64,000 nucleotides of DNA from positions 2,311,001 to 2,375,000 of the forward strand of contig NC_015422.1 of assembly GCF_000204645.1 (NCBI RefSeq). The letters are read 5' to 3'. How positions within the stretch are numbered: the first letter of the stretch is position 1; each line of letters begins with the position of its first letter. The notes below the pieces were generated by a model. It saw only the letters and a program-made list of their open reading frames with translations, searched no databases and had not been told where the DNA came from. Below, piece after piece: positions 30,539-39,489 of the stretch. A program made the position numbers and the translations under genes. This DNA comes from Alicycliphilus denitrificans K601. Its GTDB lineage: Bacteria; Pseudomonadota; Gammaproteobacteria; Burkholderiales; Burkholderiaceae_C.

Positions 30539-31420
30539 TCAGTGTGCTTCAGCGCGCAGATGGTGCACCAGCTGCTGCGTGAAGGGCGGCAGCGCATGCG
30601 CGTCGCGCAGGCACAGCACCAGGGAGCGCCGGGCCCAGGCGTCGCTCAGCGGCACGGGCCGGATGCGCAGCGCCCGGGCATGGCGCCGCGCGGCGGCCAG
30701 GGGCACCACGGCCACGCCGGCGCCCAGGCCCACCAGGCGGCACACGGCCTCCAGGTGCTGCAGCCGTGCGCGGTAGCGGGCGCGCGGCCCCAGGTGGCGG
30801 CTGACCAGCGCCTGCAGCGCACTGCCATGCGGCAACCCGACGAAGTCCTGGTCCTGCAGTTGCGCCAGCGCGACGCAGCGCTGCGCGGCCAGCGCATGCC
30901 CCACGGGTACGGCCAGCGCCAGCGGGTCGGGGCGGAAGGGCAGGGTGGACAGGCCCTGCAGGTCGGTGGCGTCCGAGACCACGCCCAGGTCGGCCAGCCC
31001 GGCGCGCACGGTGTCGGCGATGTCCTGGCTGGTGCGCTCCTCCAGCTCCACCGATACGCGCGGGTGCGCGGCCAGGAAGGCCGGCAGCAGCGGCGGCAGG
31101 TGCTCGCCGAGGGCCGAGGTGTTGCACAGCAGGTGCACATGGCCGGCCAGGCCCGCGCCGTGGTCGGCCAGGTCGCCGCGCAGGTGCTCCATCTGCCGCA
31201 GCACCAGCCGCGCATGGTGCAGCAGCGTGTGCCCCGCCGCCGTAAGCCGCACGCCGCGCTGGCCGCGCACGAGCAGCGCGGCGCCCAGGGCGCTTTCCAT
31301 GCCGCGTATGCGCTCGCTGGCGGAGGGCAGCGCCAGGTGGCTGCGCGCGGCGCCGCCGGTGATGGAGCCGGCCTCGTGCACGTGCACGAAGAGCCGCAGG
31401 TCGGTCAGGTCGAAAGGCAT
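30539..31420 (-). CDS. LysR-family transcriptional regulator
   Basis: A 293-residue LTTR. The N-terminal helix-turn-helix begins MPFDLTDLRLFVHVHEAGSI and contains LALPSASERIRGMESALGA; the effector domain follows. The ATG at 31420 gives the standard N-terminus. It is encoded divergently, across about 98 bp, from the TSUP permease gene that an IS element has broken, so it may once have regulated that transporter, or it may act on the hydrolase gene downstream. Confidence 0.92.
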   Translation of the reverse strand: MPFDLTDLRLFVHVHEAGSITGGAARSHLALPSASERIRGMESALGAALLVRGQRGVRLTAAGHTLLHHARLVLRQMEHLRGDLADHGAGLAGHVHLLCNTSALGEHLPPLLPAFLAAHPRVSVELEERTSQDIADTVRAGLADLGVVSDATDLQGLSTLPFRPDPLALAVPVGHALAAQRCVALAQLQDQDFVGLPHGSALQALVSRHLGPRARYRARLQHLEAVCRLVGLGAGVAVVPLAAARRHARALRIRPVPLSDAWARRSLVLCLRDAHALPPFTQQLVHHLRAEAH

Positions 31421-31518
31421 GGCGCCATGGATACCACACTCCAGGCTTCGGCGGAGCCGCAGGCCGGGTACGCCACTTCCGCATTGGCGGCGGGCCGGCG
31501 GGGCGGAACAATCGCGCC

Positions 31519-32010
31519 ATGCCATCGACCGAGCTGCTGTCCCTTCTTCCGCTCTGGCTGGCCATGGCTGCCGTGGTGTTCCTGCTGGCCGGCGTGGTCA
31601 AGGGCGTGGTGGGCCTGGGCCTGCCCACGGGGGCCATGGCGCTGCTGGCCCTGCGCCTGGTGCCGGCCGAGGCGGCGGCGCTGCTGGTCGTGCCGTCGCT
31701 GGCCACCAACGTCTGGCAGACGCGGCCCTGGGGCACGCTGGGGCCATTGGGCAAACGCCTGGCCGGCCTGCTGCTGGGCGTGTGCGCGGGCATGTGGGCG
31801 GGGGCCTGGCTGCTGGGCGCGCCAGCCGGCGCCTGGGCGCGCGTGGCCCTGGGCATGGCGCTGATCGGCTACGCGCTGTGGTCGCTGGCGGGGGCTTCGC
31901 CGCATGTGCCGCGGCGCATGGAACGCTGGCTGGGGCTGCTGGCGGGCGCGCTCACAGGCTTCGTGACGGCGGCCACGGGCGTGTTCGTGGTTCCGGCCGT
32001 GCCCTACCTG
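31519..32010 (+). pseudogene. TSUP (TauE/SafE) permease, 5' part, split by IS
   Basis: The first 164 codons of a sulfite-exporter-like TSUP membrane protein: GVVKGVVGLGLPTGAMALLAL is the conserved first repeat and FVTAATGVFVVPAVPYL the second. The frame runs exactly into the IS end at 32011 and would read on into IS sequence to a stop at 32121. Joining this piece to the one at 33520-33786 restores a continuous frame of 252 residues, the usual TSUP length. Unless the IS leaves, the transporter is inactive. Confidence 0.9.
32005..32010. repeat. Target-site duplication of the IS, left copy (TACCTG)
   Basis: TACCTG directly precedes the IS left end and is repeated at 33514-33519. The duplication could be counted as 7 bp (CTACCTG) because the last IS base is also C. 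Confidence 0.8.
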
Positions 32011-33513
32011 GTCCGCCCTGAACAATTCCGCTTTCAGCCGCAGGCGGGTCGGTTCTCGACCGGAGCGGCGAGCAGTGCTGCGATGACCGCCTGCATCGAC
32101 AGCCCGAAGCGGGCGCAATAAAGCCGCAGCGCGGCCAGGATCATTCGCAGGTTGTGCCCGGCGCCGCACATCACCGCGTGCAGCGCATCGCCCAGCGCGC
32201 CCTTGAGCGGATTGCGGCCCAGTCGTCCGTCCATCTTCATGTGCCCAATCGCTGGCTCGATGGCGCTGCGCCGCTTGATCATGGCCTTGAGCGTCCTGGT
32301 GACGCCGCGTCGTTGTCCCGAGCGCAGGATGCGCACGCCTTCGATCTCCACACCCCGATAGGCCTTGTCCACGATGGCCGTGGCCGGTGGCCTGTCCGTG
32401 CCGGTGAGGATGCCCACCTGTTCCAGTGTCTCGCCCAGCGTGTGGCCGTCGTAGGGGTTGCCCGGCATGGAGCGCATGCCCACCACCAGGCCTTCTTTCA
32501 GCGTGGTGGCGATGCTGACCTTCACACCGAACTCATACGGTGTTCTGGCCTTGCCCTTGCTGATGCACTCCACCTCGGGCGCGTGCAGGGCGTACAGCTT
32601 GTTCTTGTCTTTCGTCCGTTGGGTCAGGATGCGGCCGGTGCGTTGCAGCAGGTCCTGGATCTTGGCCTTGGCCGCTTCGGGCAGTACGTGCAGTTGGCGC
32701 TGCACCTCGCGATGCACCCGCCCGACGCGGGTGCGCAGCGTGCGCACGGCCTTGCGCATGCGCTTGAATTGCTTGGCGTGTGCGTAGCGCCCGATCTGTG
32801 CGGCCAGCCGCGGGGCCACCCGGTTGTAGTTCTGGCGCAGCCGAAGTCCGTTGTCCTCAGCCGCCTTGACCAAGTGCTGGCGGCTCTTGTCCAGCAGCCG
32901 GCTGTCCGTCGGATGGGCGATGGCCTTGGGCATGACGGTGGTGTCCACGATCACCTGCTGCGTGCTGGCCTTGTGGATCACACCGCCACGCCGGGCCGCA
33001 TCGATGCTGGCCGCCAGCAGCGTCTCCACGCCTTCTTCTCCGACGCGCTTTCTCCAGCGCGTCAGGCTGGACGGGTCGATGGGCAGTTCGGTCTGCAGGT
33101 AGGTCTCGCCGCAGAAGAACTGCCAGTAAGGGTTCTCCACCCAGGTGTTGACCACGGCTTCATCGGAGGCATCGAAGGTGTGCTGCAGGTACAGCAGCCC
33201 GGCAACCAGGCGCGGCGCCAAGGCGGGCCGGCCGCGCCCCGAAGTGAACGACACCGCGAACGTGCGCTCGATCTCGGCCCAGTCGATCAGCGCTGCCAGC
33301 TTGACCAGCGGGTGCTTCATGTTGATCTGCTCGTCCAGCCTTGGACGGAACAGCTCGGCCGTTTGCGGCTGCGAAGGCTTCGGACCCATCTGACTCCTCG
33401 GAGCAATTTGCAAGACAACAGGTAATGGCAAAACCATACCTTGCAAATCCAGCGCCCATCAATACGAAGAACTGCGAACCAGATCAACGGCTTGCGAGTT
33501 GTTCAGGTCGGAC
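32011..33513. mobile_element. IS element (IS4/IS5-superfamily), complete, ~1.5 kb
   Basis: A complete insertion sequence of 1503 bp carrying one transposase gene on the minus strand. The terminal inverted repeats are GTCCGCCCTGAACAA (32011-32025) and its near-complement at 33499-33513, 14 of 15 bases matching. A TACCTG direct repeat flanks both ends. It splits a TSUP permease gene in the coding frame; the near-perfect ends and intact transposase suggest a recent, possibly still active copy. I did not assign an IS name. Confidence 0.92.
32034..33389 (-). CDS. IS transposase (IS4/IS5-type DDE)
   Basis: A 451-residue transposase. The N-terminal domain (FTSGRGRPALAPRLVAGLLY, ENPYWQFFCGE) is of the DUF772 type and the DDE catalytic domain follows, with first Asp in VDTTVMPKA, second in IVDKAYRG, and Glu in RSAIEPAIGHMK, the R(3)E(6)K pattern of IS4/IS5 enzymes. 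The start at 33389 has GAGGAG upstream; the longer frame to 33446 lacks it. Reading frame intact throughout. Confidence 0.93.
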   Translation of the reverse strand: MGPKPSQPQTAELFRPRLDEQINMKHPLVKLAALIDWAEIERTFAVSFTSGRGRPALAPRLVAGLLYLQHTFDASDEAVVNTWVENPYWQFFCGETYLQTELPIDPSSLTRWRKRVGEEGVETLLAASIDAARRGGVIHKASTQQVIVDTTVMPKAIAHPTDSRLLDKSRQHLVKAAEDNGLRLRQNYNRVAPRLAAQIGRYAHAKQFKRMRKAVRTLRTRVGRVHREVQRQLHVLPEAAKAKIQDLLQRTGRILTQRTKDKNKLYALHAPEVECISKGKARTPYEFGVKVSIATTLKEGLVVGMRSMPGNPYDGHTLGETLEQVGILTGTDRPPATAIVDKAYRGVEIEGVRILRSGQRRGVTRTLKAMIKRRSAIEPAIGHMKMDGRLGRNPLKGALGDALHAVMCGAGHNLRMILAALRLYCARFGLSMQAVIAALLAAPVENRPACG

Positions 33514-33519
33514 TACCTG
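33514..33519. repeat. Target-site duplication of the IS, right copy (TACCTG)
   Basis: TACCTG directly follows the IS right end and repeats the six bases at 32005-32010. Confidence 0.8.
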
Positions 33520-33786
33520 CAGTCGCTGGGCCTGCAGCGCGACGCTTTCGTGCAGGCCATGGGGCTGAGCTTTTCCGTCTCCACGCTGGCCCTGGCCGTG
33601 GGGCTGGCGGGCAATGCGAGCCTGCCCGGCGCGATGCTGGGCTGGTCCGTGCTGATGCTGGCGCCCGCGCTGCTGGGCATGGCGCTGGGCGGCTGGCTGC
33701 GACGGCGCCTGTCGCCGCTGTGGTTCCGGCGTTGCCTGATGGCGGGGCTGCTGGCGCTTGGCGGGCACATGGTGCTGGCGGGATAG
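33520..33786 (+). pseudogene. TSUP (TauE/SafE) permease, 3' part, split by IS
   Basis: The last 88 codons of the interrupted transporter, beginning QSLGLQRDAFVQAMGLSFSV and ending with membrane segments and MVLAG. There is no usable start codon or ribosome-binding site at its beginning, so it is probably not translated. Removing 32011-33519 fuses it in frame to the 5' part, which shows a single insertion event with no other damage. Confidence 0.9.
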
Positions 33787-33805
33787 CGCCCCGCGCGGCC
33801 CGCCC

Positions 33806-34339
33806 TCACACCCGCCGCTTGTCCAGCTTGCGCGCGAGCGTGCGCCGGTGCATTCCCAGGCGCCGCGCGGCCTCGGTGATGTTGAAGCCGGTCTCGGCCA
33901 GCACCTCGTGGATGCGCTCCCACTCCAGCGTCTTGATGGAGCTGCATCGGTTGGTGAGCTCCACGTCGGCGTTGCCTTCGGTGAGGCCGAAGGCGGCCTC
34001 GATGTCGTCGGTGTTGGACGGCTTGGCCAGGTAGTGGCAGGCGCCGAGCTTCACGGCCTCCACGGCCGTGGCGATGCTGGCGTAGCCCGTGAGCACGACG
34101 ATGAGCATGCCCTCGTCGTGCGCGTGCAGCTCGCGCACGCAGGCCAGGCCCGTGGCCTCGCCCTTGAGCTTGAGGTCCACCACGGCGTAGCCGGGGCTGT
34201 GCGCACCGAGTAGCTCCCGGACCCGCGCCAGGCTGTCCGCCCGCAGCACGCGGTAGCCGCGCCGCTCGAACGAGCGCGCCAGCGTGCGGGCAAAGGCCTC
34301 GTCGTCCTCCACGAGCAGCAGCAGGCGTTCGGCGTCCAT
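33806..34339 (-). CDS. regA: Redox response regulator (RegA/PrrA/ActR type)
   Basis: A 177-residue two-component regulator of the RegA class, partner of the kinase encoded just upstream. The receiver domain has acidic ED residues at 11-13 and the phospho-acceptor D55 (VVDLKLKG); K105 lies in LAKPSNTDDI. The short C-terminal helix-turn-helix (NITEAARRLGMHRRTLARKL) is the Fis-like DNA-binding domain shared by RegA, PrrA and ActR. Its ATG directly follows the kinase stop codon. Expected targets include respiratory genes, possibly the cyo operon it belongs to. Confidence 0.93.
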   Translation of the reverse strand: MDAERLLLLVEDDEAFARTLARSFERRGYRVLRADSLARVRELLGAHSPGYAVVDLKLKGEATGLACVRELHAHDEGMLIVVLTGYASIATAVEAVKLGACHYLAKPSNTDDIEAAFGLTEGNADVELTNRCSSIKTLEWERIHEVLAETGFNITEAARRLGMHRRTLARKLDKRRV

Positions 34340-35656
34340 TCAGAAAGTCTCGTGTCCAGTGTCCAGCGCAATTGCGGCCAGCGGCAGCGTGATGGTGACC
34401 CGCGCGCCGCCGCCGGGAAGGTTCTCGGCGTGCACGCTGCCGCCCAGGGTGCGCGCCACGTTCAGTGACAGGAACAGTCCGAGCCCGCCGCCGGGCTGTC
34501 CCTTGCTCGACTGGTAGGGGGCGCCCAGCCGCGCGAGCATGGTGGGCGCGAAGCCGGGCCCGTCGTCCGAGATGGCGATGCGCAGCATGTCCTGCTCGCG
34601 CTCGGCCACGAGGCCGACCCAGTGGGGCGATGCGTCGCGCGCATTGTCGAGCACATTGAAAACCATCTGCTGCAGCGTGACATCGGACACCATGGGGCCG
34701 TCCTGGCCGAAGCGGTTGTCGTAGTCGAAGCGGTCCACGGCCCGCGTGGCGCGCCACTCGCGCGCCAGCGCGTCGAGGAACTGGCGCACCGTGGTCTGCG
34801 CCGAGGCTTCGGCGCGCGCCTCGCCGGCCGACAGAAGGATGCCGCTGACGATGGTCTTGCAGCGCTGCAGCTGCACCTGCATCTCGGCCACGTCCTGCTG
34901 CAGCGCGGCATTGTCGGCCAATGCGGGGTCGCGGCGCCAGTCGCCCAGGATCACGGCCATGGTGGACAGCGGCGTGCCCAGCTCGTGCGCCGCGCCCGAG
35001 GCCAGCAGGCCCATGCGCAGCACGTGCTGCTGCTCGGCCGCGCGCTGGCGCGCGGCGGCCAGGCGCGCGTCGCGCTCGCGCAGGTTGTGGTTGATGCGGC
35101 TGATGAAGATCACCACCAGCGCCGCGTTGAGCATGAAGCACACCAGCAGGCCCAGCACATAGGGGCTGGCCAGCCCGCGCGAGAAATCGGGCGAGAGCTG
35201 CAGCGGCACGCGGTAGTGCGCCAGCAGCGCCAGGCACAGCGCCGTGATGCACACCATGGCCCAGATGTAGCCGCTGCGCAGCAGGGCCGCGCCCAGCGCG
35301 ATCTGCAGCAGGAACAGCAGGGCGAAGGGGTTGCCGGTGCCGCCGCTCAGGTACAGCTGCACGGTGAGCACGGCCACGTCCACCAGCAGGGCCAGGAACA
35401 GCTCCACGTTGCGCACGCCGCGCCCGGTGCGCCAGCGCAGCAGGCTCGTCACGTTGTACAGGGCCAGGCACCCCACCACCATGAGCATCTCGCGCAGCGG
35501 CAGGGGCAGCTGCAGGCCGTAGTGCGCGACCTCGATGGTGAAGATCTGGCCCACGACGGCGATCCAGCGCAGCTGTATGAGCTGCTGCAGGTTCTTCAGC
35601 CCCGCCGCGGCATCGGCCGAGCGCGCCTTGAGGGTCGCTGGCGTGCCAGGCGTCAT
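34340..35656 (-). CDS. regB: Redox sensor histidine kinase (RegB/PrrB type)
   Basis: A 438-residue membrane kinase. Six transmembrane helices occupy about residues 25-190 and contain the quinone-sensing motif GGTGNPF (105-111). The H-box has H224 (SGAAHELGTPLSTMA), and C266 (LQRCKTIVSG) matches the redox-active cysteine of RegB in place and context. ATP-binding boxes NVLDNARDASP and DDGPGFAP follow. Its start overlaps the SURF1 stop (ATGA). It senses quinone or redox state and phosphorylates the downstream RegA-type regulator. Confidence 0.94.
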   Translation of the reverse strand: MTPGTPATLKARSADAAAGLKNLQQLIQLRWIAVVGQIFTIEVAHYGLQLPLPLREMLMVVGCLALYNVTSLLRWRTGRGVRNVELFLALLVDVAVLTVQLYLSGGTGNPFALLFLLQIALGAALLRSGYIWAMVCITALCLALLAHYRVPLQLSPDFSRGLASPYVLGLLVCFMLNAALVVIFISRINHNLRERDARLAAARQRAAEQQHVLRMGLLASGAAHELGTPLSTMAVILGDWRRDPALADNAALQQDVAEMQVQLQRCKTIVSGILLSAGEARAEASAQTTVRQFLDALAREWRATRAVDRFDYDNRFGQDGPMVSDVTLQQMVFNVLDNARDASPHWVGLVAEREQDMLRIAISDDGPGFAPTMLARLGAPYQSSKGQPGGGLGLFLSLNVARTLGGSVHAENLPGGGARVTITLPLAAIALDTGHETF

Positions 35657-36462
35657 CGGGCGGAAGCGGCGGCGCGCAGCCGCAGTTCGTGGCGCGTAAC
35701 GAAGACCGTTGCCGCGGCGGCCATGGCCGCCAGGCCGAACCAGGTGATGGCGTAGACGAGGTGGCTGTTGTGGAAGCGCACCACCGTCATGCCGGGCCTG
35801 GGCCAGGGGCCTGCGCCGGGGCTGGCATTGCCCGCGCGCGGGTCGGGAATGCCAGCGTCGATGAAGAACGGGGCGGCGTCCTCCAGGCCCAGCGCCCGGG
35901 CGATGGCGGCCACGTCGCGCGAATGCCAGCGCTGGCGTGCGGGGTCGTTGCTGCGCAGAAAGCCGCCGCCGGGCTCGGTCATGCGCAGCAGGCCCCGGAC
36001 TTGCGCCGCGGCGCCTTCCCGCGCCAGCGGGAAGGCCGTGCCCGCGGCCCACGCGCCGCGCTGCGCCTCTGGGATGAAGCCGCGGTTGACCAGCACCTGT
36101 CCACCCGCATCGAGCTGCAGCGCCGTGAGCACCCAGAAGCCCGCGCCGAGCTCCGTGGCGGCCTGTGTCAGCACGGTCTTGCCTGCGAGCCAGCGGCCCT
36201 GGGCCAACACGGGCAGGTACTCGTGGCCGGCAGCGTCCACGCGCGGCCAGTCGGCGCGCGGCGGCAGGGGCACGGGCTCGGCGTGCAGGCGCTGCTCCAC
36301 GCGCTGCATCAGAGCGAGCTTCCAGACGCGCCGCTCCACCTGCCAGGCGCCCAGCGCGGCGAACGCGAGGGCCAGGGCGACGCCTGCCAGGGCAAGCAGC
36401 GCCAGCGTGCGCCCGGAGCGCGGCGCATTCGGTTGGTCTGCGGCCGGCGCTCTCAAGGTCAA
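35653..36462 (-). CDS. SURF1-family cytochrome oxidase assembly protein
   Basis: A protein of about 270 residues with the SURF1 layout: an N-terminal membrane helix (LALLALAGVALALAFAALGA) followed by WQVERRVWK, a periplasmic domain containing VNRGFIPEAQR, and a C-terminal helix (ITWFGLAAMAAAATVFV). SURF1 proteins assist haem insertion in haem-copper oxidases. No ATG fits the N-terminus; I chose the TTG at 36462, whose bases overlap the cyoD stop codon, while a GTG at 36507 would extend it by 15 residues. It lies in the cyo operon. Confidence 0.85.
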   Translation of the reverse strand: MTLRAPAADQPNAPRSGRTLALLALAGVALALAFAALGAWQVERRVWKLALMQRVEQRLHAEPVPLPPRADWPRVDAAGHEYLPVLAQGRWLAGKTVLTQAATELGAGFWVLTALQLDAGGQVLVNRGFIPEAQRGAWAAGTAFPLAREGAAAQVRGLLRMTEPGGGFLRSNDPARQRWHSRDVAAIARALGLEDAAPFFIDAGIPDPRAGNASPGAGPWPRPGMTVVRFHNSHLVYAITWFGLAAMAAAATVFVTRHELRLRAAASAR

Positions 36463-36833
36463 GGATGCGAAGGCATCATGGCCGCGTTCATGTGGAACAT
36501 GACCCACAGGGTACCGGCGATGGTGACGGCCAGGAACACGATGGTGAAGAGGGTGGACAGCATGGTCCAGCCGCCCTGGATCTTGCCGTTCATGTGCAGG
36601 AAGTACACCATGTGCACGACGATCTGCACCGCGGCGAACAGGCCCAGCACCAGAGCGCCCGTGGTGCGGTCTTGGATCGCGCCGTTCATGACCAGCCAGA
36701 ACGGGATGGCCGTCAGGATCACGGCGAGGACGAAGCCCTTGACGTAGTCGCCCCTGGTGACGTGGATGTCGTCGTGGTGGTGATCGTCTTGGTGGTGGCC
36801 GCCGTGGCCGGCGTGGAGTTCATGTGCGCTCAT
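36459..36833 (-). CDS. cyoD: Cytochrome bo3 quinol oxidase subunit IV
   Basis: A 124-residue small subunit with three membrane helices (YVKGFVLAVILTAIPFWLVM, VLGLFAAVQIVVHMVYFLHM and LFTIVFLAVTIAGTLWVMFH), the CyoD pattern. It helps assemble the oxidase. The cytoplasmic N-terminus is unusually histidine-rich: nine His among residues 4-24. The start follows the cyoC stop directly, and the stop overlaps the SURF1 gene. Confidence 0.94.
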   Translation of the reverse strand: MSAHELHAGHGGHHQDDHHHDDIHVTRGDYVKGFVLAVILTAIPFWLVMNGAIQDRTTGALVLGLFAAVQIVVHMVYFLHMNGKIQGGWTMLSTLFTIVFLAVTIAGTLWVMFHMNAAMMPSHP

Positions 36834-37466
36834 TCAAAGCACCCCCATCAGGTACACAAAGGTGAAGACGCCGATCCAGACCACGTCCAGGAAGTGCCAG
36901 AACATCGACAGGCAATTCAGGCGGCGGGCGTTCTCGGGGATCAGGCCGTGTTTGCCGATCTGGATCATCAGCGTGACGAGCCAGATCGTGCCGAAGGTCA
37001 CGTGCAGGCCGTGCGTGCCCACCAGCGTGAAGAAGGACGACAGGAAGGCGCTGCGCTGCGGGCCCGCGCCCTCGTGGAGCAGGTGCGCAAACTCGTACAG
37101 CTCCACGGCGAGGAAGGCCAGGCCTAGCAGACCCGTGACGGCCAGCCACGCCAGCGTGCCGCGCACGTCGCGCTGCTGTTTCTGCAGCATGGCGAAGCCG
37201 AAGGTGATGGACGACAGCAGCAGGAAGGCCGTGTTGATGGCCACGAGCTTCAGGTCGAACAGCTCGGCGCCCGTGGGGCCGCCCGCGTAGTTGCGGCCCA
37301 GCACGCCGTAGGTGGCGAACAGCACGGCGAAGATGAGGCAGTCGCTCATCAGGTAGAGCCAGAAGCCCAGGGATGTGCCGTTCTCTGGATGGGGCTCGTG
37401 CGCGAGGTGGTACTGGCGCTCGGCCTGGGCGGCGGCGCTCGCGGGGAGGGTGTGCGTATCAGACAT
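36834..37466 (-). CDS. cyoC: Cytochrome bo3 quinol oxidase subunit III
   Basis: A 210-residue five-helix subunit of the haem-copper oxidase. [43 protein letters not shown] (split by the VGTHGLHV motif) and [18 protein letters not shown] are typical of CyoC. The ATG at 37466 overlaps the cyoB stop by eight bases; a TTG four codons upstream is possible but less likely. Confidence 0.95.
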   Translation of the reverse strand: MSDTHTLPASAAAQAERQYHLAHEPHPENGTSLGFWLYLMSDCLIFAVLFATYGVLGRNYAGGPTGAELFDLKLVAINTAFLLLSSITFGFAMLQKQQRDVRGTLAWLAVTGLLGLAFLAVELYEFAHLLHEGAGPQRSAFLSSFFTLVGTHGLHVTFGTIWLVTLMIQIGKHGLIPENARRLNCLSMFWHFLDVVWIGVFTFVYLMGVL

Positions 37467-39465
37467 GGGCTGCTGCAAGCTGCTGGGTGCGCGCTTCTTC
37501 CGTGGCCGCCACTTCGGCGGCCGGGATGTGGTAGTCGCGCTGGTAGTTGAAGGTGTGGATGATCGAGGCCAGCACGGTGGCGGCGAACGAGGCGATGGCC
37601 AGCGGCCACATGTGCCAGATCATGGCGAAGCCGAACAGCGTGGACAGGCCCGCGATCACCACGCCGGCGCCGGTGTTGGCGGGCATGTGGATGGGCTGGA
37701 AGCCCGCCAGCGGACGCTGGTAGCCGTGCTTCTTCATGTCCCACCAGGCGTCGATCTCGTGCGCCACGGGGGTGAAGGCGAAGTTGTACTGCGGCGGGGG
37801 CGAGGAGGTGGCCCACTCCAGCGTGCGGGCGTCCCAGGGGTCGCCCGTCACGTCGCGCAGCTGCTCGCGGCGCGCGTAGCTCACGGCCAGCTGGATCAGG
37901 AAGCTGGCGATGCCCAGCGCGATCAGCGCCGCGCCGCAGGCGGCGATGACGAACCAGATCTGCAGCGAGGGGTCCTCGAAGTGGTTCACGCGGCGCGTCG
38001 CGCCCATCAGCCCCAGGATGTAGAGCGGCGTGAATGCCACCCAGAAGCCCACGAGCCAGAACCAGAACGAGCACCTGCCCCAGAACTCGTCGAGCTTGTA
38101 GCCGAAGGCCTTGGGGAACCAGTAGTTGATGCCGGCGAACACCGCGAACACCACGCCGCCGATGATGACGTTGTGGAAGTGCGCGATCAGGAACAGCGAG
38201 TTGTGCAGCACGAAGTCGGCCGGGGGCACGGCCAGCAGCACGCCGGTCATGCCGCCGATGGCGAACGTCACCATGAAGCCCACCGTCCACAGCATGGGCA
38301 GCTCGAAGCGGATGCGGCCCTTGTACATGGTGAACAGCCAGTTGAAGATCTTGGCGCCCGTCGGGATCGAGATGATCATCGTCGTGATGCCGAAGAAGGT
38401 GTTCACCGTGGCGCCCGAGCCCATGGTGAAGAAGTGGTGCAGCCACACCAGGTACGACAGCACCGTGATGCAGACCGTGGCGTAGACCATGGAGGTGTAG
38501 CCGAACAGGCGCTTCCTGCTGAACGTGGCCACCACCTCGGAGAACACGCCGAACGCGGGCAGCACGAGGATGTAGACCTCGGGGTGGCCCCAGATCCAGA
38601 TCAGGTTCACGTACAGCATGGAGTTGCCGCCCAGGTCGTTCGTGAAGAAGTTCGTGCCGGCGTAGCGGTCCAGCGACATCAGCACCAGCGCGGCCGTCAG
38701 GATGGGGAAGGTGGCCACGATGAGCGCGTTGGTGCACAGTGCGGTCCAGCTGAACACGGGCATCTTCATGAGCTGCATGCCCGGCGCGCGCATCTTGATG
38801 ATGGTAACGATCAGGTTGATGCCCGACAGGGTGGTGCCCACGCCCGCCACCTGCAGCCCCCAGATGTAGTAGTCCAGCCCCACGCCCGGGTCCTGCGCGC
38901 CCAGGTTGGACAGGGCCAGCCAGCCAGCGGTGGAAAACTCGCCCAGGAACAGCGACAGCATGACCAGCACGGCGCCGCCCGTGGTCATCCAGAAGCTGAA
39001 GTTGTTCAGGAACGGGAAGGACACGTCGCGCGCGCCGATCTGCAGCGGCACGAGGTAGTTCATCAGGCCCGTGACGAAGGGCATGGCCACGAAGAAGATC
39101 ATGATCACGCCGTGGGCCGTGAAGATCTGGTCGTAGTGGTGCGGCGGCAGGTAGCCCATGTTCTCGCCGAAGGCCATGGACTGCTGCAGCCGCATCATCG
39201 CCGCGTCGGCGAAGCCGCGCAGGAACATGACGAGGCCCAGCACCATGTACATGATGCCGATCTTCTTGTGGTCGATGCTGCAGAACCAGTCGCGCCACAG
39301 CGGGCCCCAGAGGCGGAATTTGAAGAGGGCGGCGACCACCACGAGGCCGCCCAGCACGACGGCGATGAAGGTCCAGAGCACGATGGGCTCGTGCGCCATG
39401 GGGATCGAGTCCCAGGTGATGCGGCCCAGCAGCCAGTGGGCCGGAGGGATGGTGTGTTCAGGCAT
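37459..39465 (-). CDS. cyoB: Cytochrome bo3 quinol oxidase subunit I
   Basis: The catalytic haem-copper subunit, 668 residues with about 15 membrane helices. The low-spin haem ligand H118 lies in [10 protein letters not shown]. The Cu-B histidine and cross-linked tyrosine lie in [17 protein letters not shown], followed by the HH pair in [11 protein letters not shown]. It reduces oxygen to water with ubiquinol electrons and pumps protons across the inner membrane. GVIMIFF, WGHPEVY and the length identify CyoB rather than a cytochrome c oxidase subunit. It lies 24 bp after cyoA. Confidence 0.97.
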   Translation of the reverse strand: MPEHTIPPAHWLLGRITWDSIPMAHEPIVLWTFIAVVLGGLVVVAALFKFRLWGPLWRDWFCSIDHKKIGIMYMVLGLVMFLRGFADAAMMRLQQSMAFGENMGYLPPHHYDQIFTAHGVIMIFFVAMPFVTGLMNYLVPLQIGARDVSFPFLNNFSFWMTTGGAVLVMLSLFLGEFSTAGWLALSNLGAQDPGVGLDYYIWGLQVAGVGTTLSGINLIVTIIKMRAPGMQLMKMPVFSWTALCTNALIVATFPILTAALVLMSLDRYAGTNFFTNDLGGNSMLYVNLIWIWGHPEVYILVLPAFGVFSEVVATFSRKRLFGYTSMVYATVCITVLSYLVWLHHFFTMGSGATVNTFFGITTMIISIPTGAKIFNWLFTMYKGRIRFELPMLWTVGFMVTFAIGGMTGVLLAVPPADFVLHNSLFLIAHFHNVIIGGVVFAVFAGINYWFPKAFGYKLDEFWGRCSFWFWLVGFWVAFTPLYILGLMGATRRVNHFEDPSLQIWFVIAACGAALIALGIASFLIQLAVSYARREQLRDVTGDPWDARTLEWATSSPPPQYNFAFTPVAHEIDAWWDMKKHGYQRPLAGFQPIHMPANTGAGVVIAGLSTLFGFAMIWHMWPLAIASFAATVLASIIHTFNYQRDYHIPAAEVAATEEARTQQLAAAHV

Positions 39466-39489
39466 ATCGGATCTCTCGGCTCGTCGAAT

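Noticed and set aside
27710-31864. Very long open frame (about 1384 codons) on the + strand
   Set aside because: It runs antisense to the U32 protein, lipoprotein hydrolase and LysR genes. Its translation is a low-complexity Ala/Gly/Gln/His/Arg string, typical of the unused frames of high-GC DNA.
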